Below, piece by piece: positions 27,463 to 37,015 of a DNA stretch of 64,000 nucleotides; the first letter of the stretch is position 1, and each line of letters starts with the position of its first letter. Source of the DNA: Streptomyces sp. R28 (GTDB taxonomy: Bacteria; Actinomycetota; Actinomycetes; Streptomycetales; Streptomycetaceae). The notes beneath the pieces are model-generated. The model saw nothing but the letters and a program-made list of their open reading frames with translations. It ran no database searches and was not told where the DNA came from. The translations under genes were made by a program, and so were the position numbers. The stretch covers positions 1,725,001-1,789,000 of the forward strand of contig NZ_CP163439.1 in NCBI RefSeq assembly GCF_041052385.1, in the 5' to 3' direction.

Positions 27463-30400
27463 GTGGTCGGTGCGGGCCGTTTGAACATCCGTGTCGCCGT
27501 GATCTCGCTGTGTACCGCTTCCTCCGCCTGGGGCTGCTGCGGCAGTCCCGGGCGGAGGTGTTCCTCGACCCTGATGTACTTCAGGCCGGCCCTGAGGTCG
27601 GCGTCGTTGCGCAGCCGGATGACCAGCGGGAACTCTGCCAGCGCTGTCGTGTCGAACAGGCCCGTGGTGTACAGGAGTTGGACGCCAAGCGCGTCCGACA
27701 CGGCCCGCTGGAGCTCCAGCAGATACGTCGCGTTGGCGCGCCCGATCGGGTTGTCCAGGAACAGCGTCCCGGCGTGCCGGTGCTTGTCCCGGCCCCGGTC
27801 GTTCGACCGCAGCGCCGCCATCGTGCAGTACAACGCGATTGCCGCCGTCAGCAGCTGACCACCGGAGAACACATCGCCCATCTGGCCGACGGGCACCCGC
27901 TCCGCACGCAGTACGGCATCCGGCTTGAGGATCTCGACGGCGACCCCCTTGGGCTGAAGCGCCGCGGCGACGCCGCGCAGCAGCAGGGACATGCCGTCCC
28001 GCCTCAGGTCCGAGTTCTTCTTCACCGCCGCCCGCGTCGCCTCGTCGATCACCTCGCCCAGCCGTTCGGTGAGGGTGGCCTGGTCGGGCTCCTCGAAGCG
28101 GATGCGCAGGAACTCCTGGCCGGACCACTCGCCGAGCCCCTCGGGCAGCCGGGAGAGCCGCTGGGCGGACCGCAGCGTGGCCAGTGCCGACTCGACCAGG
28201 CCCCGGAGCCGGTCCACGATCGAGTCCCGGTTCCGCTCGAGCTGCACCAACTCGTCGGTGAGCACGCGGAGTCGGGGCGCGAAGGCGTCCGCCCACTTCT
28301 GCGCGTGCTCGGGCAGCGCGGAGGCGGGCAGCTCGCGGATCTGCTGGCGAGCGGGGGTGCGGACCTGCTCGTAGCGCGTGGAGTTGGCGTGCCGGACGAG
28401 CACATCACTCGCCTCGCGTACGGCGGCCTCGGCGGCGGAGAGGTCGGCGGCGCAGCCGCGCAGCGAACGGCGGGCCTCCGCGGCGGACTGGCGGGCCTCG
28501 TCAAGGTTGCCGGGGTACGGCTCGGGCTCCTCGTGCTCCTCGTCCGAGGTGTGCTCGCGCAGCAGGTCGCGCAGCATCGCGGCGATCTCGTCGAAGCCGC
28601 CCGCCGCGTCCTCGGCGGCGCGGTGCGCTTCGAGGAGCTCCGCATGCGCCTCTCGGGCCTGCGTCAACGCCTCGGTGCGGGAAGCGAGTTCGGCGGACGT
28701 CGTCCGCAGCAGCGCTTGCGCGTGCTCGGCGTCGCGCGGCTGGAGTTCCTCGGACAGCACGGTGTGCGCCTCGCCGTCCTCGGGCGCGTGCCGCTCGGCC
28801 TCGCCGCGGAGCCGGCCGAGTTGCTCACTCGCGCTGGACATGCGGGTCTCCAGGAGCTGGACCAGTTCGTCCGCGCGCGCGACGGCCGCTTGCCGGGAGG
28901 GACCGTCGGAGCCGTCGGGTGACTGGAGGAGCTGTTCGGCCCGGGTACGGACCTTGTTGCTCAGCCGGTCCAGCTCCGCGCGTGCCGCGCTCTCGTCGCT
29001 CTCCGCGCGGGCCTGCTCGGCCCGCAGATCAGCGCCGACCCCGACCTTCTCGTACACCTGGGAGGCGGCCCGGTACGCCTCACGGAGTGCGGGCAGGGAC
29101 GCCCTCGGGGCATCCGCGTCGGTGTCCGGTACGTCGTCGGGGGCGCCCGCGATCTCCGAGCGCTCGGCGCGCAGGGCACGGGCGGTGCGGCGCGCGTCGT
29201 CGGCGGCGCGCTGGGCGGCACGGCGGTCCTCGTCGGCGGCGCGGGCGCGATCCAGGCAGGTCTGGGCGCGGGCCTCGGACTCGGCGGCCTCGTCGGCGAG
29301 TTCGCGCAGCTTGACCTGCCAGCCGGCCCGCTCACGCAGCCTGAAGGCCAGCCCGGCCAGGGCGTCGGCGGCGCGCCGCGCCTTCTGTGCGGCCTCCTGC
29401 CGCTCGTCGCGGACCTGGGCGGCCTCGGCGGCGGCTTCGTCGGCCTCGGCCCGTACGGTCCGTGCCTCGGCCAGCTCCCCCTCGGACTCCTCGGCGAACG
29501 CTCGCGCGTCCCGGGCCGCCTGCGCCAGCTCGACCAGCCGTCCGGCCGGACAGCCGGTCCGCCACGAGGAGAGCCGCGCCACCAGCTCGCGGTCCTTGCC
29601 GAGCCGCGTGGCGAGGGTGCGGATCTCCTCGTCCCGCTCGGTCGCCCGGGCGCGCAGCGTCTGCCGCTCCTCGTCGGCGGCGTGCTCGTCGTGCATGGCG
29701 GGGTTGGGCGGTACGAGGAAGACGTCGCCGGACTGCGCATCGGCGGCCGGGGTCGGGGCGAGCAGGGCGGCCGCCGTGCCCACGGCTACAGCCGACCGTG
29801 GCAGCAGGGCCGCGTCGCCCAGCACCTCGCGGGCACGCGCGTGCGTGTCGGGGTCGGTGATGATCACGCCGTCGACGAGCTCCGGCCGGGCGGCCAGCAC
29901 GCGCGCGTGGTCGGTGGGGTCGACGGCCTGGGCGAGGTAGCGCCAGCCCGGCAGGGCCGGGATGCCCTGCTCGCCGAGGAACTCCACGGTGGCCAGCACG
30001 TCCGGGCCGGGCGGCAGCAGCCCGCCGTCACCGAGGGCGCCCAGGATCCGGGAGTCGTCGGCGGCGGCCGTGCGCAGCTCGAAGAGCTGGCGCTCGGCTG
30101 CGGAGACGGCGTCGTCGAGAAGCTCACGCAGTTCGTCGGCGAACCGGTCCAGCTCCTCCGGGGTGAGGGCACCGTCGGCGGGGACTCTCGAAGCCGCGTC
30201 CTCCTGGCCGGCGCGCGCGGTCGTGGGCACCTTCTCGTCGTCACCCGCGCGCGGGCCGGGCACGGACCCGCGCCTCACGCCGGACTCGCCGGTCAGGCTC
30301 AGCAGCTCGGCCAGCCGCTCCTCCCGCGCGAGCGCCTCGGCCAGGCGGTGTTCCGCCTCGTACGACCGCTCCGCCGCCGTGGCCGCATCCGCCGCGCGAG

Positions 30401-32132
30401 CCGCCGTCAGCTCCGCGCGGGACTCGGTCGAGGCCGCCTCGCGCGCGTGCTCCGAGGCTCGCCGAGAGGCCTCGCGCGCGGTGTCCCAGGCGGCGACGGC
30501 CGTCTTCTCGGCGTCGCTCGCGGCGAGGGCCGCGCGGGCCGGGTCGGCGTCGGGCGCGCTGTCGTCGAGCCAGCCCGCGCGCACGGCCTCGGCGGTCTCC
30601 TGCTCGACCTCCGAGAGCCGCTGCCGCAGATGCCCAACCTCGCTGCGGGCCCGCTGCGCCTCGGTGGCGGCGGCGGTGGAGTCCCGGTGCGCGGACTCGC
30701 TGACCTCCTGGAGCGCGGCGGACCGCTCCTCCCCCTCGTTGGCGAGGGTCTCGGCGCTCTCCGCGGCCGCGTGCAGGGCCCGTACGAGATCGACGGCGGC
30801 CTTGGCGCGGGCGGCCAGCGCGGGGGCCGCGTCCCGCTCGGCCTCCTGGATCGCGACGGCGACGCGCGCGACGCGGTCGGCGGCGGCGCGGTGCCGCAGG
30901 ACGACCTCGGCGGCCTGCCAGGCGGAGTGCAGGGTGCGCGCGTCGGCGAGCTCGCGCTTCTGCGCGGCCGCCGACTTCTCTGCCGCGGCGAGCGCCAACG
31001 AGGCGTGGCGGTAGGCGAGTTCGGAGGCGATCAGCGCGCTGCGCTCCCGTGCCGCCTCGGCGTGGGTCACGGCGTACGCGGCGGCGGTGACCCGCTGGGC
31101 GAGGTCGGCGGCCCGGACTCGCTCCTGGACGCCCCGCGCGGTGAGCCGCCGGGCCAGGGTCCGGGTCCGCCGCTCGGCACCGGTGTGGATGTCCCGCGCG
31201 CGTGAGCGTGCCTCGGCGGCTTCCACGATTCGCCCGAGCAGGTCGACGGACCCGGCGGTGAAGTCCCGTTCGGCGATCAGCTCGGCGCGTCGGCCCAGCT
31301 TGTTGCCGAAGCCGCTGACCAGGTCGGCGAGGCCGTCGGTGTCCCGCGTGTCCGTCACGGCCCGTAGCAGCAGGTCGGTGAAGTCGGAGTCCTTCTTGAC
31401 CGCGAAGAGGCCGGCGGCCTCGCCCTCGTCGGCGTTCATCTCGCGCTGGTAGCGGAAGAGCTCGGGGTCGAGGCCGAGGTCGCCGAGGTGCTCGATCCAC
31501 CGGTCGTGGATCTCCTCCCAGTGCACCTCCAGATGCGGATACGCCTTGCCCGCCTCCGTGATGGCGTCCCGGAAGCCCTTCATGGTGCGGCGGCGCCCCT
31601 GCGCGCTCGACTGGCCCTCGACGGGCGGCCGTACGGCGGTGGACTCGGCGACGGGCAGGTTGTCCAGGCTCAGTCCAGGCCCCGGGCGGAAGGAGTACCA
31701 GGCCTCGGCGAACTTCCGCGGGTCGTTGGAGACCTGGCGCCCGCGCCACTCGCTGACCTTGCCGACCACGACGCACTCGCCGGTGAGCGTGTGCTGCCAC
31801 TCCAGCGCGACATGCCCGCAGTCGTCGGCGAGCAGGAACTTGCGCAGCACACCGGAGCTGGCGCCGCCGAGGGTGTTGCGGTGGCCCGGCAGCATCACGG
31901 AGAAGATCAGCTTGAGCAGGACCGACTTCCCGCCGCCGTTCTCCAGGAAGAGCACCCCGGCGGGTGCGGGCCGGCGCGGCGGACCGACGGGCTCCTCCTC
32001 GAAGAACTCCGCCTGTGTCGGGGCGGGGTCGGGCACGGGCTGGCCGACACCGCGCAGGTCCAGCACGGTGTCGGCGTAGCGCGCACCGGCCGGTCCGATG
32101 GAGTAGAGGCGGACCCGGGACAGCTCGTACAT
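27459..32132 (-). CDS. SMC/MukB-like coiled-coil ATPase (JetC/MksB-like)
   Basis: A 1557-residue protein with split ABC ATPase ends and long coiled coils. Walker A is LFLENGGGKSVLLK (K69). Two Ala/Arg/Glu-rich coiled-coil arms flank a compact hinge-like domain at about 690-815. The C-terminal head has the SGGQ signature (about 1423-1426) and a Walker B stretch GTLFLDNPIGRAN, where Asp 1460 is followed by Asn rather than the usual Glu. No Rad50 zinc hook (CxxC) is seen. It follows a MukE-like and a kleisin-like gene, the order of MukBEF, MksBEF and Wadjet JetABC. Such complexes extrude DNA loops for chromosome organisation or plasmid restriction. I cannot assign a specific subfamily. Confidence 0.8.
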   Translation of the reverse strand: MYELSRVRLYSIGPAGARYADTVLDLRGVGQPVPDPAPTQAEFFEEEPVGPPRRPAPAGVLFLENGGGKSVLLKLIFSVMLPGHRNTLGGASSGVLRKFLLADDCGHVALEWQHTLTGECVVVGKVSEWRGRQVSNDPRKFAEAWYSFRPGPGLSLDNLPVAESTAVRPPVEGQSSAQGRRRTMKGFRDAITEAGKAYPHLEVHWEEIHDRWIEHLGDLGLDPELFRYQREMNADEGEAAGLFAVKKDSDFTDLLLRAVTDTRDTDGLADLVSGFGNKLGRRAELIAERDFTAGSVDLLGRIVEAAEARSRARDIHTGAERRTRTLARRLTARGVQERVRAADLAQRVTAAAYAVTHAEAARERSALIASELAYRHASLALAAAEKSAAAQKRELADARTLHSAWQAAEVVLRHRAAADRVARVAVAIQEAERDAAPALAARAKAAVDLVRALHAAAESAETLANEGEERSAALQEVSESAHRDSTAAATEAQRARSEVGHLRQRLSEVEQETAEAVRAGWLDDSAPDADPARAALAASDAEKTAVAAWDTAREASRRASEHAREAASTESRAELTAARAADAATAAERSYEAEHRLAEALAREERLAELLSLTGESGVRRGSVPGPRAGDDEKVPTTARAGQEDAASRVPADGALTPEELDRFADELRELLDDAVSAAERQLFELRTAAADDSRILGALGDGGLLPPGPDVLATVEFLGEQGIPALPGWRYLAQAVDPTDHARVLAARPELVDGVIITDPDTHARAREVLGDAALLPRSAVAVGTAAALLAPTPAADAQSGDVFLVPPNPAMHDEHAADEERQTLRARATERDEEIRTLATRLGKDRELVARLSSWRTGCPAGRLVELAQAARDARAFAEESEGELAEARTVRAEADEAAAEAAQVRDERQEAAQKARRAADALAGLAFRLRERAGWQVKLRELADEAAESEARAQTCLDRARAADEDRRAAQRAADDARRTARALRAERSEIAGAPDDVPDTDADAPRASLPALREAYRAASQVYEKVGVGADLRAEQARAESDESAARAELDRLSNKVRTRAEQLLQSPDGSDGPSRQAAVARADELVQLLETRMSSASEQLGRLRGEAERHAPEDGEAHTVLSEELQPRDAEHAQALLRTTSAELASRTEALTQAREAHAELLEAHRAAEDAAGGFDEIAAMLRDLLREHTSDEEHEEPEPYPGNLDEARQSAAEARRSLRGCAADLSAAEAAVREASDVLVRHANSTRYEQVRTPARQQIRELPASALPEHAQKWADAFAPRLRVLTDELVQLERNRDSIVDRLRGLVESALATLRSAQRLSRLPEGLGEWSGQEFLRIRFEEPDQATLTERLGEVIDEATRAAVKKNSDLRRDGMSLLLRGVAAALQPKGVAVEILKPDAVLRAERVPVGQMGDVFSGGQLLTAAIALYCTMAALRSNDRGRDKHRHAGTLFLDNPIGRANATYLLELQRAVSDALGVQLLYTTGLFDTTALAEFPLVIRLRNDADLRAGLKYIRVEEHLRPGLPQQPQAEEAVHSEITATRMFKRPAPTT

Positions 32133-32189
32133 GGCGGACTCTCGTAAGTCTTCGTCTGAGTCTTTGTCAGATCAGGGATGTTCGGGGCT

Positions 32190-33071
32190 TCAGGCGGAGT
32201 GGAACGGCAGCCCGGCGTCGGCCACCAGGTCCAGGTCGTCCGTGTCCTCGGCGGGCAGCAGGCTCGGCGTGCCGTCGGTGACCGGGACCACGCCCAGCTC
32301 CAGCAGCTCGGCCATGGCGGCAGTGCCCGCCATGTCACGCACCTGGAGCTGGTAGCGAGCCGTGGTGCGGTAGGTGCCGCCGTTGTCGTCGCCGGTGCGC
32401 TGCAGGAACCCGGAGTCGGTGAGGAAGGCAGCCGCCTTGCCGACGATGCCGGTGGTCGAACCGGCGAGTCTGCGCGCGTCCTTGGTGGCGCCAGTCGCGC
32501 TGCGTCTCACCCAGATCCGCCAGGCGGCCTCCAGGCCGGGCGCGTCCGTCGCCGGATCGGTGTTCTCGCCCTGTTCCTCGGCACGCTCCTCCAGCCGTCG
32601 GCAGGCCTGGCGTACGAAGGCGTCGACGCCGTTGACCGTCACGCGCCCGATGTAGCCGTCGTCGGCCAGGTCCTCGGGCCGCGGGAACGCCATGGCGGCG
32701 ACGGCGAGATGGGCCAGCCCGTGCAGAAAGCGGTCGCTGCCGTCGGCGGACGTACGGCGCGCGTAGTCGCCCATGCGGACGGCGAACACGGAGTCCTCGG
32801 CGGCCGTCACGGCCATCCCCGCGCGCGGGGACACCTCCAGCACGACCAGTCCCAGCCCGGCGGCCACGGCGTCCGCGAGCCGCGCGAACGGGGGATCCTC
32901 CCGGTAGCGCCGCAGCAGCTCCGTGTACTCCTGATCCCGCGCGGGCTGCAACTTCGGCTGCAGCCCGAAGGCCACCAGCCGAGCCGCGTCGGCGGCGTCG
33001 GCGGGCGTGACGGCGGCGGGCACCGACGGGGCGGCGGCCTCCGGCTCACTCCGATCGACGTGCTCGGTCAC
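32190..33071 (-). CDS. MukE/JetB-like accessory protein of the SMC system
   Basis: A 293-residue protein whose position between a kleisin-like and an SMC-like gene suggests the MukE/MksE/JetB role, a winged-helix dimer that binds the kleisin. Sequence support is limited: helical N-terminal part (AARLVAFGLQPKLQPARDQE), a central beta-rich segment (VLEVSPRAGMAVTAAEDSV) and a C-terminal winged-helix-like region (LTDSGFLQRTGDDNGGTYRT). GTG 33071 was chosen because AAGGAG lies about eight bases upstream; a longer frame to 33254 would translate an 18-base repeat array and overlap the upstream gene. The gap to the ATPase gene is 57 bases. Confidence 0.6.
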   Translation of the reverse strand: MTEHVDRSEPEAAAPSVPAAVTPADAADAARLVAFGLQPKLQPARDQEYTELLRRYREDPPFARLADAVAAGLGLVVLEVSPRAGMAVTAAEDSVFAVRMGDYARRTSADGSDRFLHGLAHLAVAAMAFPRPEDLADDGYIGRVTVNGVDAFVRQACRRLEERAEEQGENTDPATDAPGLEAAWRIWVRRSATGATKDARRLAGSTTGIVGKAAAFLTDSGFLQRTGDDNGGTYRTTARYQLQVRDMAGTAAMAELLELGVVPVTDGTPSLLPAEDTDDLDLVADAGLPFHSA

Positions 33072-33114
33072 GGTTTCGGCTCCTTGCTGGGGTGTTGCTC
33101 GCAGTCGCGGTGCT

Positions 33115-33186
33115 GGGCGAACTTGCGGTGTCGGGCGAACTTGCGGTGTCGGGCGAACTTGCTGTGCTGGGCGAACTTGCTGTGCT
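33115..33186. repeat. Four 18-base tandem repeats between the kleisin-like and MukE-like genes
   Basis: Four end-to-end copies of an 18-base unit beginning GGGCGAACTTGC. The first two copies end GGTGTC and the last two end TGTGCT. The array fills half of the 142-base gap between the two genes. Its length is a multiple of three, so it keeps the upstream frame open, but it lies ahead of the preferred GTG start. Confidence 0.9.
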
Positions 33187-33213
33187 GCTCGTACGCCCGG
33201 TTCTCGGCGCGGC

Positions 33214-34740
33214 TCATGCTGCTTCCGTTCTGTCGGCGGCCATCCCCGCCGCATCCAGCAGAGCCGTCCCCACGATCAGGTCGGCCCCGCCGAACTCGGG
33301 ATCGTCCAGCTCCGTCCCGTCGTCCACGGCGAACAGCAGCTTCTCCTCGCCCTGCCGATAGGCCGTACCGACCGGCGGACTGGCCGCGTGAACGGCCAAC
33401 AAGGCCACCAGATACGGCAGATCAGGGTCCTGGCGCCGCGCCTGGGCCAGCAGCCCGGACAGCCGCCGCGGAGCATCCGCCGGCAGATCCAGCAACTCCA
33501 TCGCGGCGGCGAGCTGCTCCTCGCTGAACCGGCTGTCGGCCGGCGTCGCGATGAGGTCGGGCTCGGGCATCTCGGCGCCCAAGTGCTCCCGCTCCACGGG
33601 CGGCGTCAGCAGTATGTCGACGAGATCGGCGACCCGCACGGACACCGGCGTACGCATCCCCGTGCCGCGCGCGAAGAAGGCGTCCGTGACCCGGACGGAC
33701 TGCTCCAGGGGCAACGGCAGGACGGGGGCCAGGAGATGCCCGTACAGATCTGTCCCCGACGTCGTCATGGGCGTCGCGAAGGCCTGCCGGTCCTGCTCGG
33801 CGCGGAACAGCGGCCCGGCCTCCAGCAGACGGGACTGCAGTTGCGTGTGCCGTCGGATGCAGTCCTTGACGATGTCGACGAGCTCGGCGGCGCGGCGCTT
33901 GTGCTCCGGGTCCTCGGTCTCGTCGCGCGCTTTGCGGATGTTGGTGAGGATCGCGTTCTCATGGCGGTACCGGTCGGCGACGTGGTCGAGCGCCTCGGCG
34001 ATCATGTCCGGTACGGCGTTCAGCCAGTCGACCGCGCGGACGTTGCGCCGGGTCGCGTCCAGGGCTTTGCGGAGCGTCTCCGAGTACTGCACGGTCCGGT
34101 AGCGGGCCTGCTCGGCGGCCAGCTGCGCGTCGGCGAGCCGACCGCGGTTGATCAGCACCTCCAGCTTGACCTCGGCGGCGATCTGGGCGCTGGTGACATC
34201 CGTGTCTAGGGCGCCGACCAGGACGTTGACCGCCTCGTCGGTCGTACGGAGGTACACCGTGCCGCCCGGCCCGGGCACCTCCTCGATCAGCTTGAAGTCG
34301 TAGTCACGGCGGACATAGCTGCCGTCCTGCGCGAACGTGCCGTACACGGCCCGGAAGCCGCGGTCCACGCTGCCGACGTTGATCAGGTTCTCCAGGACCC
34401 AGCGGGCCACCCGCTCGTGCTCGGCGACGGGGCGCTGCGGGGCCTGGGCGGCGATGCGCGGGATGAGGCGGGCGACGATCTGGTCGTGGTCGGCGCCCGT
34501 GTCGAAGTCCATGTTCAGCGTGACCAGGTCGATGGCGGCGAGCGCCACCTCCGCCATGCCGTACACCGAGTACTCGCCCGCCAGGTTGGCCTTGCGTGCG
34601 TCGAGGTCGTGCAGCGGCGCGGTGCAGGCGAGCGCGCGCAGCCGCCGCGCCAGCCCCTCGTCGGCGGCCGGGCCCGGAGCTGGGCGCGGCCCCGCGCTGA
34701 GCTGGGGCGGAACACGGTCCGTCGAAGCAGGCGAAGTCAC
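33214..34740 (-). CDS. Kleisin-like protein of the SMC system (MukF/JetA-like)
   Basis: A 508-residue protein, first in the three-gene SMC-like operon. Its layout fits a MukF/JetA-type kleisin: an N-terminal globular part (about 25-190, including YSVYGMAEVALAAIDLVTLN), a long helical middle (about 195-330) and a C-terminal winged-helix-like part (about 380-508). I do not see the DUF2397 or DUF3375 signatures that would place it in known Wadjet types, so the assignment rests on order, size and fold impression. GTG 34740 has no clear ribosome site; a TAGTCT motif about ten bases ahead suggests a leaderless transcript, though longer starts up to 34818 exist. Confidence 0.55.
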   Translation of the reverse strand: MTSPASTDRVPPQLSAGPRPAPGPAADEGLARRLRALACTAPLHDLDARKANLAGEYSVYGMAEVALAAIDLVTLNMDFDTGADHDQIVARLIPRIAAQAPQRPVAEHERVARWVLENLINVGSVDRGFRAVYGTFAQDGSYVRRDYDFKLIEEVPGPGGTVYLRTTDEAVNVLVGALDTDVTSAQIAAEVKLEVLINRGRLADAQLAAEQARYRTVQYSETLRKALDATRRNVRAVDWLNAVPDMIAEALDHVADRYRHENAILTNIRKARDETEDPEHKRRAAELVDIVKDCIRRHTQLQSRLLEAGPLFRAEQDRQAFATPMTTSGTDLYGHLLAPVLPLPLEQSVRVTDAFFARGTGMRTPVSVRVADLVDILLTPPVEREHLGAEMPEPDLIATPADSRFSEEQLAAAMELLDLPADAPRRLSGLLAQARRQDPDLPYLVALLAVHAASPPVGTAYRQGEEKLLFAVDDGTELDDPEFGGADLIVGTALLDAAGMAADRTEAA

Positions 34741-34891
34741 GGTGCACAGACTAGGTCCTCGGTCTGACAACGACCCAAACGTCGGCCTTCCGCCGGGGAG
34801 CCGGGAACCGCAGGTCATCTTGTCGGTGCGGGTCGCCCGTGGTCACCCGTGGCCGCGCGGCGGAGCCGCATGCCGACACAGGCCCGCGCCG

Positions 34892-35587
34892 CTAGGGCGT
34901 GCTCGTCACCCGGCGTCGGTAGACCTCCACGACCCGCTCCAGTGAGTCGTCGAGATACACGGCGAGCAGCTTCTCAGCCTCGGCCTTGTCCCCCGCCTCC
35001 AGCGCCTGGAGGATCTGCCGGTTGCGCGCGAGATACGGTTCGTGCAGCCGCTTCGGATCGTCCACCACATGGAAGGCGAGCCGCAGCTCCGCGAAGACGC
35101 TGCGCATCAGCTCGTCCGTGCGGGCGCTCCCGGCGAGGGAGACCAGCTCGCGGTGGAAGTGGATGTTGGCGGTACCCAGACCTTTCCAGTCACCTTCACG
35201 CGCCGCCCGCTGCCCCTCCTCGACGGCTTCGGCGAGCCGGTCCAGGCCGTGCGGCGGCTGACCGAGCCCCCGTACGACGGCGCACTCGACGAGGCGTCGG
35301 GTGCGGTAGATGTCCTCGACGTCCTCCACCGTCAGGACCCGCACGAACACGCCCCGGTTCAGCTCGTGGACGAGCAGCCGTTCGTGGGTGAGCAGCCGGA
35401 ACGCCTCGCGCAGTGTGTTGCGGGACACACCGAGCGCCCCTCCGATGCTGTCCTCCGACAGCCGGGTGCCGGGCGGGAAGTAGCCCTCGGCGATGCGGCT
35501 TCTGAGGATGTCCGAGACCCGCTCCGCCGTACTCGTGCGGCCCAGGAGGGCACGGTCGTCGGCCAGTCCGGCCAGCTGCTCTGCCAT
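34892..35587 (-). CDS. GntR-family regulator, FadR subfamily (FCD domain)
   Basis: A 231-residue transcription factor. The N-terminal winged helix-turn-helix (about 20-85) has ILRSRIAEGYFPPGTRLSED and LGVSRNTLREAFRLLTHERL. An FCD ligand domain (about 90-225) follows, with metal-ligand residues around NIHFHRELVSLAGS. It is divergent from the MFS-DUF1445-pxpABC operon, and a near-perfect palindrome lies between them, so it probably controls that operon in response to 5-oxoproline or a related acid. Both the ligand and the sign of regulation are inferred. Confidence 0.9.
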   Translation of the reverse strand: MAEQLAGLADDRALLGRTSTAERVSDILRSRIAEGYFPPGTRLSEDSIGGALGVSRNTLREAFRLLTHERLLVHELNRGVFVRVLTVEDVEDIYRTRRLVECAVVRGLGQPPHGLDRLAEAVEEGQRAAREGDWKGLGTANIHFHRELVSLAGSARTDELMRSVFAELRLAFHVVDDPKRLHEPYLARNRQILQALEAGDKAEAEKLLAVYLDDSLERVVEVYRRRVTSTP

Positions 35588-35635
35588 GCCCGGAATTCAA
35601 CCGCAGACACGAGAACGAAACAACACGGGTATTGA

Positions 35636-35654
35636 AGGATCGTTCAACGATCCT
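35636..35654. promoter_or_regulatory. Palindromic operator in the GntR/MFS divergent promoter
   Basis: AGGATCGTT-C-AACGATCCT is a perfect 9-base inverted repeat with one central base. Its core fits the GT-N-AC style of FadR-type sites. It lies 49 bases from the regulator start and 63 from the MFS start, suited to control both. Confidence 0.75.
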
Positions 35655-35716
35655 CTACGTTACTGCTCACTGTTCAGCTCAGCTCCGCCCCTCCGTCCCC
35701 CTTCTGCGAGGTGCCC

Positions 35717-37015
35717 ATGAGCACGACCCCTCCACCGCAGGCCCTGCCGGACGCTCACCCCACCTCTGACGAACGCGCCGCCGACGACGGCGCGTTCGCA
35801 TGGCTGCGCGCCCTGGGACCGCGCGGCCGCCGCGCCTTCGCAGGCGCTTTCGGCGGCTATGCCCTGGATTCGTACGACTACTTCACCCTGCCGCTGAGCA
35901 TGGTGGCGCTGGCCGCGTACTTCGGCCTGGACAGCGGCCAGACCGGCCTGTTCACCACCGTCACGCTCGTGGTCTCCGCGATCGGCGGCGCCGTCGCGGG
36001 CGTGCTGGCCGACCGGATCGGCCGGGTCAGGGCGCTGATGATCACCGTCATCACCTACGCGGTCTTCACCGTCGCCTGCGGCTTCGCGCCCAACTACGAG
36101 ACCCTGCTGATCTTCCGCGCCCTTCAGGGCCTCGGCTTCGGCGGCGAGTGGGCGGTCGGCGCGATCCTGGTCGCCGAGTACGCGAGCGCCAAGCACCGGG
36201 GCCGCACCCTCGGCGCGATCCAGAGCTCATGGGCCGTCGGCTGGGCACTGGCCGTGGTCATGTACACCGTGGTCTTCTCGCTCGCCGGCGACGACCTCGC
36301 CTGGCGCGTGATGTTCTGGACCGGCGCCCTGCCCGCCCTGCTCGTCATCTGGATGCGCCGCCGCGTGCACGACGCTCCCGAGGCGGTGGCCGTACGGGAA
36401 CAGAGCACCGAGAAGGGCTCCTTCGCCGCGATCTTCAAGCCCGGCCTGCTGCGTACGACGATCTTCGCGGGGCTGCTCTCCACCGGCGTCCAGGGCGGCT
36501 ACTACACCCTCGCCACCTGGGTGCCGACCTATCTGAAGACCGAGCGCGACCTGTCGGTCGTCGGCACCGGCGGCTATCTGACGTTCCTGATCTCGGGCGC
36601 CTTCATCGGCTACCTGACCGGCGGTTACCTCACCGACCGGCTGGGCCGCCGGCGCAACATCTGGCTCTTCGCGCTGCTGTCGGCGGCCTGCATCCTGGCG
36701 TACGCGAACATCCCGGACGGCGCCAACACCCTGCTCCTGGTGCTCGGTTTCCCGCTCGGGTTCTGCATGTCGGCGATCTTCAGCGGCTTCGGTTCCTACC
36801 TGAGCGAGCTGTACCCGACGGCGGTGCGCGGCACGGGACAGGGCTTCACGTACAACACCGGCCGCGCGGTGGGCGCCGTCTTCCCCACCGCGGTCGGCTT
36901 CCTGGCCGACAGCTGGGGCGTGGGCGGCGCGCTGGTCTTCGGCGCGATCGGCTACGGCATCGCGGCCCTGGCTCTGCTCGGGCTGCCCGAGACGCGCGGG
37001 AAGGAGCTGGTGTGA
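35717..37015 (+). CDS. MFS transporter, probable organic-acid/5-oxoproline uptake
   Basis: A 432-residue major facilitator with 12 predicted helices. The loop 2-3 signature is [10 protein letters not shown], and the matching motif in the second half is [18 protein letters not shown] stands at the C terminus, as in sugar/acid transporters. ATG 35717 has GCGAGG upstream. Its stop overlaps the start of the DUF1445 gene (GTGA), so it is the first gene of the pxp operon. Uptake of 5-oxoproline or a precursor is inferred from context only. Confidence 0.87.
   Translation: MSTTPPPQALPDAHPTSDERAADDGAFAWLRALGPRGRRAFAGAFGGYALDSYDYFTLPLSMVALAAYFGLDSGQTGLFTTVTLVVSAIGGAVAGVLADRIGRVRALMITVITYAVFTVACGFAPNYETLLIFRALQGLGFGGEWAVGAILVAEYASAKHRGRTLGAIQSSWAVGWALAVVMYTVVFSLAGDDLAWRVMFWTGALPALLVIWMRRRVHDAPEAVAVREQSTEKGSFAAIFKPGLLRTTIFAGLLSTGVQGGYYTLATWVPTYLKTERDLSVVGTGGYLTFLISGAFIGYLTGGYLTDRLGRRRNIWLFALLSAACILAYANIPDGANTLLLVLGFPLGFCMSAIFSGFGSYLSELYPTAVRGTGQGFTYNTGRAVGAVFPTAVGFLADSWGVGGALVFGAIGYGIAALALLGLPETRGKELV

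Noticed and set aside
27459..34740. Assignment as Wadjet type II (TIGR02677/02678/02680 set)
   Set aside because: Gene order fits, but the N termini of the first two proteins and the ATPase do not look like those families as I know them, and the DUF2399 nuclease is absent. I kept the looser Muk/Mks/Wadjet-like description.
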